Below are positions 1 to 9,244 of a stretch of 36,579 nt of DNA, piece by piece. A program made the translations under genes and the position numbers. Source of the DNA: Acidisphaera sp. S103 (GTDB lineage: Bacteria > Pseudomonadota > Alphaproteobacteria > Acetobacterales > Acetobacteraceae); assembly GCF_009765975.1 (NCBI RefSeq), contig NZ_LMUJ01000048.1, forward strand, positions 1-36,579. Direction: 5' to 3'. The stretch's first letter is position 1. The number at the start of each line of letters is the position of its first letter. The notes below the pieces were generated by a model. It did no database searches. It had not been told where the DNA came from and saw only the letters and a program-made list of their open reading frames with translations.

Positions 1-180
1 TCAATTCTCATCCTGATTGACGCATTTTCTCACCCAGATTGTCGCGCTACACCGGCCTGGCCGGCCGATCCGTCCCCATTCCCGAACCACGCTCCAGCCG
101 TCCAGCAGGTCGGCCTGCAGGCTGACAGTGTAGAACCGGGCCCTGTTCTGGCTGGTGTCCAGTCGGTGGATTGTCAGCAT
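1..180 (-). CDS. WGR-domain miniprotein (59 aa), probably C-terminally truncated
   Basis: The minus-strand reading from the ATG at 178-180 to a TGA at 1-3 gives 59 residues. Residues 1-43 fit the WGR domain: FYTVSLQ near 16-22, then GWSVVREWGRIGRPG at about 28-42, with the WGR triplet at 35-37. WGR domains bind nucleic acid; in bacteria they occur as stand-alone small proteins and in DNA-repair or helicase-type proteins. Stand-alone members usually continue about 30 more residues with a charged helix rich in Glu, Ala and Arg. Here the sequence after the glycine turn becomes CSATIWVRKCVNQDEN and stops, so the second half of the fold looks lost or frameshifted. No good ribosome-binding site precedes the ATG, but it overlaps the stop of a small upstream reading frame, so coupling is possible. 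The domain call is fairly safe; function is unknown. Confidence 0.6.
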   Translation of the reverse strand: MLTIHRLDTSQNRARFYTVSLQADLLDGWSVVREWGRIGRPGRCSATIWVRKCVNQDEN

Positions 181-320
181 GGCGCAACCCCGCTCCGCTC
201 GGCGCCGGCGGCCTCCATGGCTGCGCGCTTTGTCCGGAACGGCCCAACGTCGAACGCCCGATCATCAGGCCTGTCGGCCGGAAGGAACACCAGCCGCCGG
301 ATCGGTAGAGGTTCGCGCAT
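174..320 (-). CDS. Possible 48-aa protein coupled to the WGR miniprotein
   Basis: The minus-strand frame from the ATG at 318-320 ends at a TGA at 174-176, so its last codons overlap the start of the WGR gene (ATGCTGA). The product is basic and alanine-rich, starts MREPLPIRRLVFLPADRP, and includes FDVGPFRTKRAAMEAAG. I do not recognise a family. The evidence is only the tight start/stop overlap, plausible codon use and a protein-like mix of residues. The Shine-Dalgarno is weak (AGAG). It could be spurious. Confidence 0.28.
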   Translation of the reverse strand: MREPLPIRRLVFLPADRPDDRAFDVGPFRTKRAAMEAAGAERSGVAPC

Positions 321-392
321 CAATGACTCTGGATGCCGCAACCTGGCAGCCTCTCCCGCGCTCTTTCCATAGGCACACGGAAGGAGCGCACC

Positions 393-695
393 ATGGCAGA
401 GACGAGTTCCACCCAAGCTGACGGCTGGGAGCAAACGCCCGCGGTCGATCCTCACCCAACTTGGCGGCCGACGTCCGAGCACGCGGAAATGAATGCATCT
501 CATCGCAAGGTAAACGAGCTGCTGCCGCTCAGCTATCCGATTGGTGAGGAGGCCGTCTCGAACTGGTTCAAGAAAACATTCAACCGGACCCCCGAGGTGG
601 CGGAAGTCGGTGTCATTCTGGATGCAATGGCTCGACGGGAGGCAGAGCAGCCAATAACCGAATCATCTTCTGAACGGGCATTCCTGGACAGGTAA
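393..695 (+). CDS. Hypothetical hydrophilic protein (100 aa)
   Basis: I place the start at the ATG at 393 because AAGGAG lies at 381-386, a near-ideal Shine-Dalgarno distance. The frame is open further upstream, but without such a signal. The N-terminal 45 residues are polar and likely disordered (many Ser, Thr, Pro, Glu). The second half, from about residue 46, looks folded: LPLSYPIGEEAVSNWFKKTF followed by a helix ending in DAMARREAEQ. There is no signal peptide or membrane segment. I recognise no family. It stands alone on the plus strand among minus-strand small genes, and no terminator is visible after it. Confidence 0.5.
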   Translation: MAETSSTQADGWEQTPAVDPHPTWRPTSEHAEMNASHRKVNELLPLSYPIGEEAVSNWFKKTFNRTPEVAEVGVILDAMARREAEQPITESSSERAFLDR

Positions 696-802
696 TGACC
701 GGAGGTGCGTGAAGCCTACGCCAGCGACGCATACGCATCCACCTTGGTGCGGACAGGCACCCGCTCCCATCTTTTCCGCGACCACTCCGCCGCCGTTCGG
801 TG

Positions 803-979
803 TCACCATCCGCCGAGCCAGAGACCCACACCGCGGACAATACCGACCGGGAAAAATGATGCGGCCGCGACCAAGAGCGGCCAGCGCCCGTTCGCAGCGC
901 AAAAGACGATCGATGTGAGCCATGCGGAATAGCCGATTGCGGCGATCAGCAGGAACGCCACCGCGGTCTGAACGTCCAT
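803..979 (-). CDS. Small membrane protein (58 aa), intact copy of a duplicated gene
   Basis: The minus frame from the ATG at 977-979 to the TGA at 803-805 encodes 58 residues. Two hydrophobic segments are visible: about 4-27 (VAFLLIAAIGYSAWLTSIVF) and about 34-56, with SFFPVGIVRGVGLWLGGW at the end. It should be a two-helix or hairpin inner-membrane protein with no recognisable catalytic motif. The frame is supported by comparison with a second copy at 2407-2511. Across YSAWLTSIVFCAA the two copies differ at several bases, all of them synonymous third positions in this frame, while the other frames would change residues. That indicates past selection on this reading. The Shine-Dalgarno is poor. 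Function unknown. Confidence 0.6.
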   Translation of the reverse strand: MDVQTAVAFLLIAAIGYSAWLTSIVFCAANGRWPLLVAAASFFPVGIVRGVGLWLGGW

Positions 980-1103
980 GGCGCCGAGCCGGGCTACGCG
1001 CGTCTACACCTCTGTCTGGTTGGGCACCCTCCGGGTTTGTACACACTCACCCGCTAAGGCCTTTGCAACCGTATCCCGTCTGCTGAGACGAATTGAAGGT
1101 CCA

Positions 1104-1295
1104 TCAGCGCCGGCGTCGAATCATCATCGCGAGCGGGATCAGCACAGCGGATACCAACACAGCCGCACCAATCAACCCGGCCGGTGTCGTCCGTCCCGTC
1201 GCGGTTATGGCGGCGAGGTTACCCAGCTTAAACTCGACGGTGCCTTTCATCTCCTCGGGGTGCGTGAGGGGCGCATCCGTTAGCTTGTCGCTCAT
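1104..1295 (-). CDS. Tail-anchored small membrane protein (63 aa)
   Basis: The protein starts MSDKLTDAPLTHPEEMKGTV, has a soluble, mildly acidic N-terminal half, and then a single hydrophobic helix at about residues 39-59 (AGLIGAAVLVSAVLIPLAMM) ending in four arginines. This layout suggests a C-terminally anchored inner-membrane protein with a cytoplasmic basic tail or the reverse topology. Upstream of the ATG the minus strand carries TAGGAG and GAGG, so initiation is well supported. I do not recognise a family. It lies about 120 bases from the 58-aa membrane protein on the same strand, and the two could share a transcript. Confidence 0.55.
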   Translation of the reverse strand: MSDKLTDAPLTHPEEMKGTVEFKLGNLAAITATGRTTPAGLIGAAVLVSAVLIPLAMMIRRRR

Positions 1296-1690
1296 GTCCT
1301 CGGCTCCTACTGGCTGATCAGGGATGTTAACGACCTAGCCCAATCATCAGACTGCTTGCACGACTCTTCGTCGCCCTCCAGTGCGCCTGATCGTCTGACC
1401 GTCGCGGATGCCGATCCCGCGGGCTGACGTCCTCGCGGACAGATTTTGATCCGGACGCCGTCCCCTTGCGCAACCAAATCCTGCTGCCGTTTTGACGTCA
1501 CCAGCCATCACGCCAAGGTCGCCGCTTGCCGGAGCGGCCAAACGATTGGCCAGATTGATGAATAGACCCGCAACCAACCGACGCGCAGCATCCCGTGGCT
1601 TAACACCAACAAAAACTGATCCCGCCCCCTGCAAGGGGCGTTTTTTTGCCGTTACCTGCCCGATTGGTTATCCGGATGCCGTGAGGGCTG
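1296..1690. other. Gene-poor stretch with an orphan terminator
   Basis: I could not support any coding frame here. Several short frames are open on both strands, but none has a credible start site, and their products are basic, low-complexity and unlike folded proteins. The one clear element is the plus-strand terminator at 1623-1647. It has no convincing plus-strand gene in front of it, so an unrecognised short transcript or a remnant of a lost gene is possible. Confidence 0.5.
1623..1647 (+). terminator. Rho-independent terminator, plus strand
   Basis: A perfect 6-bp GC stem, CGCCCC at 1623-1628 and GGGGCG at 1635-1640, closes a 6-base loop (CTGCAA) and is followed directly by seven T residues at 1641-1647. 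On the minus strand there is no T-run after the stem, so it acts in the plus direction. The OmpA-like gene at 1691-2092 runs the other way and is not served by it. Confidence 0.75.
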
Positions 1691-2092
1691 TTACTCCCCG
1701 CCGATCTCGATCAGCACCCGGCGAGCCGCTTGAACAGGCGTGCCAGTTGCCCCATCCGTGGGCTGAATTATGCCCCGGCCATGGATGCGCAGGCGGCTCT
1801 CCGCCACACCGTCGGCCACCAGTTGGTCGGCCACCACCTGGGCACGCGTCTGAGACAGATATTTGTTTGCCAGTTCGCTACCCACGCTGTCGGCCGCTCC
1901 AACCACTATCACCGAAGCGTTTGGCTGAGCATCAGCGGTCTTGGCAGCGGAGGCAATGGTGCTCAGCGCTGGTTCGTCAAGCGCCGCGGAAAAGGGCTGA
2001 AAGAAAACCGGAGTGGCCGGCGCCGTGATTTGTGGCACGTCGGCACATCCACCGAGTCCAGCCAACATGCTGAGAAACATTATCTTCTTCAT
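1691..2092 (-). CDS. OmpA-family outer-membrane lipoprotein (133 aa)
   Basis: The N-terminus MKKIMFLSMLAGLGGC is a lipoprotein signal peptide with a lipobox ending at Cys16, so the mature protein should be lipid-anchored. Residues of about 58-131 match the OmpA C-terminal peptidoglycan-binding fold: a strand (NASVIVVGAADSVGS), a helix with LANKYLSQTRAQVVADQL, the loop VADGVAESRLRIHGRG, and the final ARRVLIEI, which replaces the usual NRRV-type ending. The family tethers the envelope to the cell wall by binding diaminopimelate with a conserved Asp and Arg. This is a short, single-domain member resembling Pal-like or YiaD-like proteins. It is monocistronic; no strong Shine-Dalgarno is visible. 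Confidence 0.85.
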   Translation of the reverse strand: MKKIMFLSMLAGLGGCADVPQITAPATPVFFQPFSAALDEPALSTIASAAKTADAQPNASVIVVGAADSVGSELANKYLSQTRAQVVADQLVADGVAESRLRIHGRGIIQPTDGATGTPVQAARRVLIEIGGE

Positions 2093-2406
2093 AGAATTTT
2101 TGATTGCCCCCGCAACGTATTACTTCCTGGACGTAACCCAGTAATGTTTCTGTGTCTAGGCTGCCTTGAGACCGGGACAGATGAATGCACGGTAGCCGGA
2201 TATCCCGAACTGCCGCGCCACGACCACCGCAGGCGCGCCCGTCCAGGTGGAGACCGCACGTTCGGGAGCTAACCTAGGCCCCATTTGGAGGCATATCCCA
2301 CCCGTTGCGTGTCACGTATGGAAATTGCCGGCGTTCCCCTTCCATGGCCCGAATCTCGAGAGCAGCCGCCGGATCAGATACGCACGTCGTGTACGATGTC
2401 GACCGG
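2093..2406. other. Intergenic stretch upstream of the OmpA-like lipoprotein gene
   Basis: No firm gene is visible. A minus-strand frame at 2156-2284 (ATG start, 42 codons) would give a peptide containing STWTGAPAVVVARQFGISGY and ending CPGLKAA. It reads like a protein end but has no ribosome-binding site and no family I recognise. The right end, from about 2365, is the decayed tail of the second copy of the small membrane protein. The promoter of the lipoprotein gene must lie in the left part, but I cannot assign a clear -35/-10 pair. Confidence 0.35.
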
Positions 2407-2511
2407 TCAAAATGACGCGGCCACGACCGGCCGCGACCGGCAGCGACGAGCGAGCGCGGCGCAAAAGACGATCGACGTCAGCCACGCCGAATAAGCTAAC
2501 CCTACGGGCAT
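2365..2511 (-). pseudogene. Decayed second copy of the 58-aa small membrane protein
   Basis: The minus frame from the ATG at 2509-2511 reads MPVGLAYSAWLTSIVFCAA, matching residues 17-29 of the protein at 803-979 exactly while differing in third codon positions. Downstream the copies diverge, with two extra codons and a scrambled, arginine-rich stretch. The match returns at VAASF, where the TTC codon of the intact copy is replaced by TGA at 2407-2409. Sequence resembling the remaining codons (PVDIV for PVGIV) continues to about 2365 with a further stop. The N-terminal hydrophobic segment is also mostly missing. This looks like a pseudogene or a dead duplicate. The 34-codon reading may still be translated, but it would lack the second membrane segment. 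Confidence 0.6.
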
Positions 2512-2784
2512 CTGGAGGGATTTTGCAGTGGGATGTCCAGGGAACCAGAGCGAGCGTCGCACATTTTAATCTTTGTGTTCCATGGTCGGTCTCGGGAAAG
2601 CCGTGGTTGTCTACATTGCGCCCGCACCTAAACAGTCGCGCGCTACCGATATCGATCCCAATACTTATCCCCAGGAAATCTGGCGTCGAGCGCGCGGTCG
2701 TAATCCAGGATATGCCGCGACTCTGTCACTTGTTCCCCAGCCTCCTCAGGCGTCCGTGGTGGGCGCATCATAAAGGAGGCCATA

Positions 2785-2958
2785 ATGTCAGCAGATCTTC
2801 TGACTAAAGACGGCTCCTTCAGTGTCGTTGGAGCCAGACTCGCCGACGAGAAAGCGTGCGATTCCCATGTGCCGATCAGCATGGAGTGCGCCCTTGAATG
2901 GGCGCAGGAAAATAAGGTCAGCCTAAAGGGGGGGCAGATATCCCCTGGATCGGATTAA
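2785..2958 (+). CDS. Hypothetical small protein (57 aa) with a strong ribosome-binding site
   Basis: The ATG at 2785 is preceded by AAAGGAGG at 2772-2779, the best Shine-Dalgarno in the accessory region. The product starts MSADLLTKDGSFSVVGARL, is acidic and soluble, and contains a likely helix, SMECALEWAQENKVSL, before a flexible glycine-rich end. It has no signal peptide or membrane segment. I recognise no family. The next in-frame stretch after its TAA stays open into the fragment at 3037-3195, so the two could once have been one gene split by a nonsense codon. That is inference. Confidence 0.5.
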   Translation: MSADLLTKDGSFSVVGARLADEKACDSHVPISMECALEWAQENKVSLKGGQISPGSD

Positions 2959-3036
2959 CGACCGTCGGACGCAGATCGGGTTGCCCCATTTAAGATACAG
3001 GGAAATGCCGTCGTCGAACCCAAGGCGGTGAAGCGC

Positions 3037-3195
3037 ATGCCGCGCCCCGTTCCGACGCCTATCGTGCACTTCGAGGAAGAGTTGATGGAGGCGGTTTTGG
3101 GGCCGGGGAGCTACCGTATCGGCCTAGTGACCCCTGAGATCGCCAGTTGGCTCTTGAAGATGAACACCGGTAACCGGCCGCCTCGAACGGGGTGA
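3037..3195 (+). pseudogene. Truncated N-terminal fragment resembling a ParB-like/replication-accessory family (52 aa)
   Basis: The frame from the ATG at 3037 to the TGA at 3193-3195 ends with IGLVTPEIASWLLKMNTGNR followed by PPRTG and a stop. The pattern of VTPE, a helix, and then an NT-x-NRP turn resembles the opening of a family of phage and plasmid proteins related to ParB/Srx folds. In those proteins it precedes a long helical region and a DGQHR-type motif. None of that downstream part is present here, so the gene looks cut short after about 50 residues. Upstream, GGTGA precedes the ATG, and the frame is open back to the TAA of the 57-aa gene. The family link is from remembered motif shape and needs a profile search. 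Confidence 0.45.
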
Positions 3196-3327
3196 GATTT
3201 CACGCAGCACTGCGATCCGTGATTGGAATGGTGGACAATCGCCTTGAAGGCGATCGGCACGGCGGTGGTCGGTTAGCGGAACCGGCTGCGGCAATCACCA
3301 GAGCCGCCGCTTGCCGCGTGGGACAGC

Positions 3328-3352
3328 AAAAAGGCCGGGAATGACCCCGGCC
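3328..3352 (-). terminator. Rho-independent terminator of the secreted-peptide gene
   Basis: On the minus strand a perfect 7-bp stem (GGCCGGG with CCCGGCC, plus-strand arms 3333-3339 and 3346-3352) closes a 6-base loop and is followed by five T residues (the A-run at 3328-3332 on the plus strand). It begins about 30 bases beyond the stop of the gene at 3383-3547, in the correct direction. Confidence 0.8.
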
Positions 3353-3382
3353 CTTGCCTACGATCAACGTTCGGCAACGAGA

Positions 3383-3547
3383 TTATTGGCCGCCGATGAC
3401 GTTGCGGTTCAGGCTGTTGGCGGTGTTGTCGTACGGGCCGGAATGCTGAACCGTCCAGTTGCGGCCCAGAGACTGGGCGCTGGCCAACGGGGCAACAGCG
3501 GCGCTGAGGCTCAGAGCGGCCAGGGCGGCGAGGAACAGGTTTTTCAT
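3383..3547 (-). CDS. Small secreted protein (54 aa) with Sec signal peptide
   Basis: The minus frame from the ATG at 3545-3547 to the TAA at 3383-3385 begins MKNLFLAALAALSLSAAVAP and continues LASAQSLGRNW. This is a textbook Sec signal peptide with an ASA-Q cleavage site after residue 24, leaving a mature peptide of about 30 residues. The mature part is polar, with several Asn and Gly, and reads HSGPYDNTANSLNRNVIGGQ at its end; it has no cysteines. TGGAGA lies upstream of the start and a strong terminator follows the stop, so this is a complete stand-alone transcription unit. A short GGCTTC/GAAGCC hairpin (3582-3596) sits in the presumed leader. The family is unrecognised; it is probably periplasmic or extracellular. 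Confidence 0.75.
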   Translation of the reverse strand: MKNLFLAALAALSLSAAVAPLASAQSLGRNWTVQHSGPYDNTANSLNRNVIGGQ

Positions 3548-3791
3548 CGGAATTCTCCATCTTTGGTCGGGCGAGGTGTCCGGCTTCGATGAAGCCTAAA
3601 TAAGCTGCTCGGCTGGAAAGATAATTCTGTGCCGCAGCAATATACTTATGCACCAAATGGGAAGACCATCGCCATTTTGGGCCCAGTGTCAGCGAGGTAC
3701 CGGTGGCAGCAATCACGTCCGTTGTGGCCGGGGAACCGGGAACATCGCGATAGCGGCGCTGCCGACATCCACCGGATTGTCGCGAAACGCT

Positions 3792-5201
3792 TCAATGTCC
3801 CGCGTGGCTGCCGGAAAAATCAGGCTCCGCCAGTCCGGATGCCGAAAGCTGCTTCACCAGTGCGGCCTTCAGCCGATCCAGTCCCGCATCGGTGGTGGCC
3901 TCGCAGCGGGCGACCAGCACGGCCTGGGTGTTGGAGGCGCGCAACAGCCACCAGCCGTCCGGCGTTTGAACGCGGACGCCATCGGTCCGCGATACCTTGG
4001 CGCCCTGGGCTTCCAGCCTTGCGATGACCTCCTGGATCACCACGAACTTCCGGGCGTCGTCGCAGTCGAAGCGGACTTCCGGGGTGTTGATCACATGCGG
4101 CAATGCCTTGCGCACATCCGATAATTTGCCCTTCATCCGGGCGACGATGCCCAGGGTGCGGACGGCGGCATACAGCGCATCGTCGAAGCCGTACCAGCGG
4201 TCTGCGAAGAAGATATGGCCGGACATCTCACCGGCGAGCGGGCTGCCGGTTTCCGCCATCTTCGACTTGATCAGCGAGTGCCCGGTCTTCCACATCAGCG
4301 GGGTGCCGCCGGCCTTGGCGATCTCATCGAACAGCACCTGGCTGGCTTTGACGTCGGCGATGATCGTCGCACCCGGGCGCTCTTTCAGAACGTCGCGGGA
4401 CAGCAGGACCATCAACTGGTCGCCGAACATGATTTCGCCGGTGTCGTCCACCAGGCCGATGCGATCGGCGTCGCCATCGAAGGCGATGCCGATATCGGCC
4501 TTGCGGGCGCGCACCTCGGCGATCAGTTCCACCAGGTTGGCGGGAACGGTCGGGTCGGGATGGTGGGCCGGAAAGCGGCCGTCGATGGGGCCGTTCAACA
4601 CCAGATGTTCACCCGGCAGCGAGGCGACCAGCTTGTCCAGCACATCGCCCGCGGCGCCGTTGCCGTTGTCCCAGACCACATTCAGCATGCGGTCGCCGCC
4701 GTCCCAATCGGCCAACAGCCTGGCGACGTAGTCGTCGGCGATCGCCACCGCCTGTTCGCCGCCGGCGGCCTCGGGCACGACGCCGCCGGATTCAGCCAGC
4801 TTGCCGATCTGGAGAATCTGCTCGCCGAAGAACGGTTTCCGCCCCCACATCATCTTGAAGCCGTTGTAATCGGGCGGATTGTGGGAGCCGGTGACCATGA
4901 TGGCGCCATCTGTCTCCAGCTTGGTCGCGGCGTAGTACAGCATGGGTGTCGGTCCACGGCCGATGCGCAGCACCTGCATGCCGCTGGCGCGCAGGCCATC
5001 GACCAGCGCCTGCTCCAGTTCGGGGCTGGTCAGCCGTCCATCATAGCCGACCGCGACCCGCGTCCCACCGCCTGTGGCGATCATCGAGCCGAAGACCCGT
5101 CCGATGGCGAAGGCGTCGGCGGGATGCAACGTACGGCCGACGATGCCGCGGATGTCGTATTCGCGCAGGACGGTCGGATCGAAATGGTGGGAGAACGCCA
5201 T
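3792..5201 (-). CDS. manB: Phosphomannomutase/phosphoglucomutase (469 aa)
   Basis: This enzyme interconverts hexose 6-phosphate and hexose 1-phosphate (mannose and/or glucose), feeding GDP-mannose or UDP-glucose synthesis for surface polysaccharides. The alpha-D-phosphohexomutase landmarks are all present: REYDIRG at 13-19, the phosphoserine loop [11 protein letters not shown] with Ser106, the magnesium loop DGDADR with Asp242, 244 and 246, the sugar-binding loop GEMSGH at 324-329, and the phosphate-binding RASNTQ near 427. Length and motif order match the bifunctional PMM/PGM (AlgC-type) rather than GlmM. It follows galU by 19 bases on the same strand, so the pair should be cotranscribed and work in the same pathway. 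Substrate preference cannot be read from sequence alone. Confidence 0.93.
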   Translation of the reverse strand: MAFSHHFDPTVLREYDIRGIVGRTLHPADAFAIGRVFGSMIATGGGTRVAVGYDGRLTSPELEQALVDGLRASGMQVLRIGRGPTPMLYYAATKLETDGAIMVTGSHNPPDYNGFKMMWGRKPFFGEQILQIGKLAESGGVVPEAAGGEQAVAIADDYVARLLADWDGGDRMLNVVWDNGNGAAGDVLDKLVASLPGEHLVLNGPIDGRFPAHHPDPTVPANLVELIAEVRARKADIGIAFDGDADRIGLVDDTGEIMFGDQLMVLLSRDVLKERPGATIIADVKASQVLFDEIAKAGGTPLMWKTGHSLIKSKMAETGSPLAGEMSGHIFFADRWYGFDDALYAAVRTLGIVARMKGKLSDVRKALPHVINTPEVRFDCDDARKFVVIQEVIARLEAQGAKVSRTDGVRVQTPDGWWLLRASNTQAVLVARCEATTDAGLDRLKAALVKQLSASGLAEPDFSGSHAGH

Positions 5202-5220
5202 CGGTCAGGTCACTCTTCGG

Positions 5221-6090
5221 TCAGACGTAATTCTTCAGGAAGGTTCGCACCGCTTCGGCCATATCCGGCCGCTTCAGGGCGAACGCGATCTGGGCTTCCA
5301 GAAATCCTATCTTGTCGCCGCAGTCAAAGCGACGGCCTTCGTAACGCAGACCGTGAAAAGGCTGCTCGCCGATCAGCCGGGCCATGCCGTCGGTCAACTG
5401 TATCTCGTTGCCGGCGCCGCGCTCCATCAGGGCGAGATATTTGATCACCTCCGGCATCAGCACATAGCGGCCAATGATCGACAGGTTGGATGGGGCGTCC
5501 TTAGGGGCAGGCTTTTCCACGAGACCGAGCACCTCGACAAGGCTGCCGTCGTCCTGGCCGATTTTCAGGATGCCGTAGCGGTTGGTCTGTTCGGGGGGCA
5601 CCTCAGTGACCGCGACGATGTTGCCGCCGGTCTGGTAATACGCCTCTGCGAGTTGCTGCAGGCAGGGTTTGTCGGCGAGGACCAGATCGTCCGGCAACAG
5701 GATGGCGAACGGGTCGTCGCCGATGAAGGCTCGGGCGCACCAGATGGCGTGGCCGAGGCCATGTGGCACCTGCTGGCGGACCGTGATGAGCGACCCGGGT
5801 TCGGTAACCGCGCCCGCCAGCGACGCCAGGGCTTCATCCTTGCCACGCTCGCGCAGAGTGGCTTCCAGTTCGAAGGCGACGTCGAAATGCTCGACCAGCG
5901 CGGTTTTGCCGCGACCGGTGACCAGGCAGAACTGCTCGATTCCGGCGGCGCGGGCCTCCTCCACCGCGTATTGGATCAGCGGCTTGTCGACGACGGGCAG
6001 CATCTCCTTGGCCGTCGCCTTGGTGGCGGGCAGGAAGCGGGTGCCCAGGCCGGCGACGGGAAGCACGGCTTTGCGCAGTTTTTTGATCAC
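5221..6090 (-). CDS. galU: UTP-glucose-1-phosphate uridylyltransferase (289 aa)
   Basis: GalU makes UDP-glucose from UTP and glucose 1-phosphate in the cytoplasm. I chose the GTG at 6088-6090 because GGAG lies just upstream and the product then begins IKKLRKAVLPVAGLGTRFLP, the usual GalU N-terminus; a longer in-frame ATG start at 6126 would add 12 atypical residues. The nucleotide-binding GLGTRFLPATK loop is at about 14-24, followed by KEMLPVVDKPLIQYAVEEA. Further landmarks are VTGRGK, GLGHAIWCAR, LPDDLV, EKPAP and EIQLTDGMARL. It is the first gene of a two-gene unit with the phosphohexomutase, which supplies its glucose 1-phosphate. Confidence 0.95.
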   Translation of the reverse strand: MIKKLRKAVLPVAGLGTRFLPATKATAKEMLPVVDKPLIQYAVEEARAAGIEQFCLVTGRGKTALVEHFDVAFELEATLRERGKDEALASLAGAVTEPGSLITVRQQVPHGLGHAIWCARAFIGDDPFAILLPDDLVLADKPCLQQLAEAYYQTGGNIVAVTEVPPEQTNRYGILKIGQDDGSLVEVLGLVEKPAPKDAPSNLSIIGRYVLMPEVIKYLALMERGAGNEIQLTDGMARLIGEQPFHGLRYEGRRFDCGDKIGFLEAQIAFALKRPDMAEAVRTFLKNYV

Positions 6091-6262
6091 GCATCGACTC
6101 CGATTTGACTGTATCAAACGCATCACGCGGGGTGGGCGGAAGTATGGCGGATCGCGGCAAATCCGACGTCACACACAGGCGCGAGCGGCAACACGAAGCG
6201 GCGACGGTTCCCTCGATCCGGTCGTATGGCCCGGCGTGCGATAGATATGTCCATGCAACGCA

Positions 6263-6726
6263 TTACCCAAGCAGAATGTCGCGCGCCTGATTGATTCGTG
6301 CGGCGAGCCAGTCGGAGCCGCCGGCATCAGGATGGGCGCCGCGCATCAGGCGCCGGTGTGCCTCTTTGATGTCTGCCTGAGATGCATTTGGCGGCAAACC
6401 GAGCACCTCAAAGGCTTCGGCGCGCGACATGGCGCCGGAGCGGGGAGGAGGGGCCGGACGGGGGCCGGGGCCGAACCCGCCGCCGATGTGGCGTCCCCGG
6501 GCGGCCTGCCAGCGCTGATAAACCAGCGGGCCGAACAGGGTCAGCGCCCCCAACGCTATGCCGCCGCGTCCGGTCAGGATCAGCATCAGCGCGAGACTCA
6601 GCCCGCCCAACGCCGCGATCCAGGCAAACAGCGACTTGATGGAGGTGACCGACGCCCGCTCGAACGCGCGCATGCCGCCCAGCAGCACGAACAGCACGAC
6701 GCCGCCGAGGAGAAGCCACAGTATCA

Positions 6727-6727
<1 letters not shown>
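6263..6727 (-). CDS. Membrane-anchored J-domain protein (154 aa)
   Basis: Two N-terminal hydrophobic stretches (about 2-18 and 34-68, the latter probably two short helices) are followed by a Gly/Pro-rich linker (82-97) and a compact C-terminal J-domain at about 103-154. The J-domain has the HPD triad at 132-134 within RGAHPDAGGSDW and ends NQARDILLG. This layout is that of small TIM14/DjlC-like co-chaperones, which stimulate DnaK at the inner membrane. The start codon overlaps the stop of maeB by one base (TGATG), so translation is probably coupled, but no functional link between the two is known to me. The client protein is unknown. Confidence 0.88.
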
Positions 6728-9009
<2,282 letters not shown>

Positions 9010-9244
9010 CGTTGCCTCGGGGTCGTCGGATTGAAGAGGCGCACCATGGTGGGCGGATGAGGCGCTGGCAACATGAGGTTGGATTTTTCCCTCCGGGGGC
9101 CGGCTGGAGAATGTCACCCCACATCCAACAATGGATTTGGAAACATTATCTAAATTGGCCTGATCCCCTTGTAGTTTGTGGAAAAATATCCTCCTTAATG
9201 CCCTTCGTTTGCGCCTTTCGCGCGTCCCAAGGCATTGCGTTCCG
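9010..9244. promoter_or_regulatory. Divergent intergenic region between maeB and the SUMT gene
   Basis: These 235 bases separate two start codons facing away from each other, so promoters for both transcripts should lie here. The middle (about 9130-9190) is conspicuously AT-richer than the rest. On the minus strand TAGATAAT (9145-9152) is a reasonable -10 candidate for maeB. I cannot name a convincing -35 partner or any regulator site. Confidence 0.3.

Noticed and set aside
705..932. A plus-strand frame ending AAQKTIDVSHAE, also found at 2285-2494
   Set aside because: The shared peptide is the antisense reading of the same conserved segment. A shared ending and third-position changes look convincing, but the minus frame has a full two-helix protein with a start codon and the better explanation.
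663..1046. A 127-codon minus frame with a CPRCG zinc-like motif
   Set aside because: It overlaps the 58-aa membrane protein in another frame. Comparison with the copy at 2407-2511 shows synonymous differences only in the membrane-protein frame, so the CPRCG match is chance.
2573..2784. Overlapping short frames on both strands between the pseudogene and the 57-aa gene
   Set aside because: Neither has a credible ribosome-binding site, codon bias or family; I could not choose one.
3238..3254. 8-bp inverted repeat ATCGCCTT-G-AAGGCGAT
   Set aside because: A 1-base centre and no T-run; too short a loop for a hairpin terminator and no operator family that I recognise. It may be a binding site but cannot be supported.
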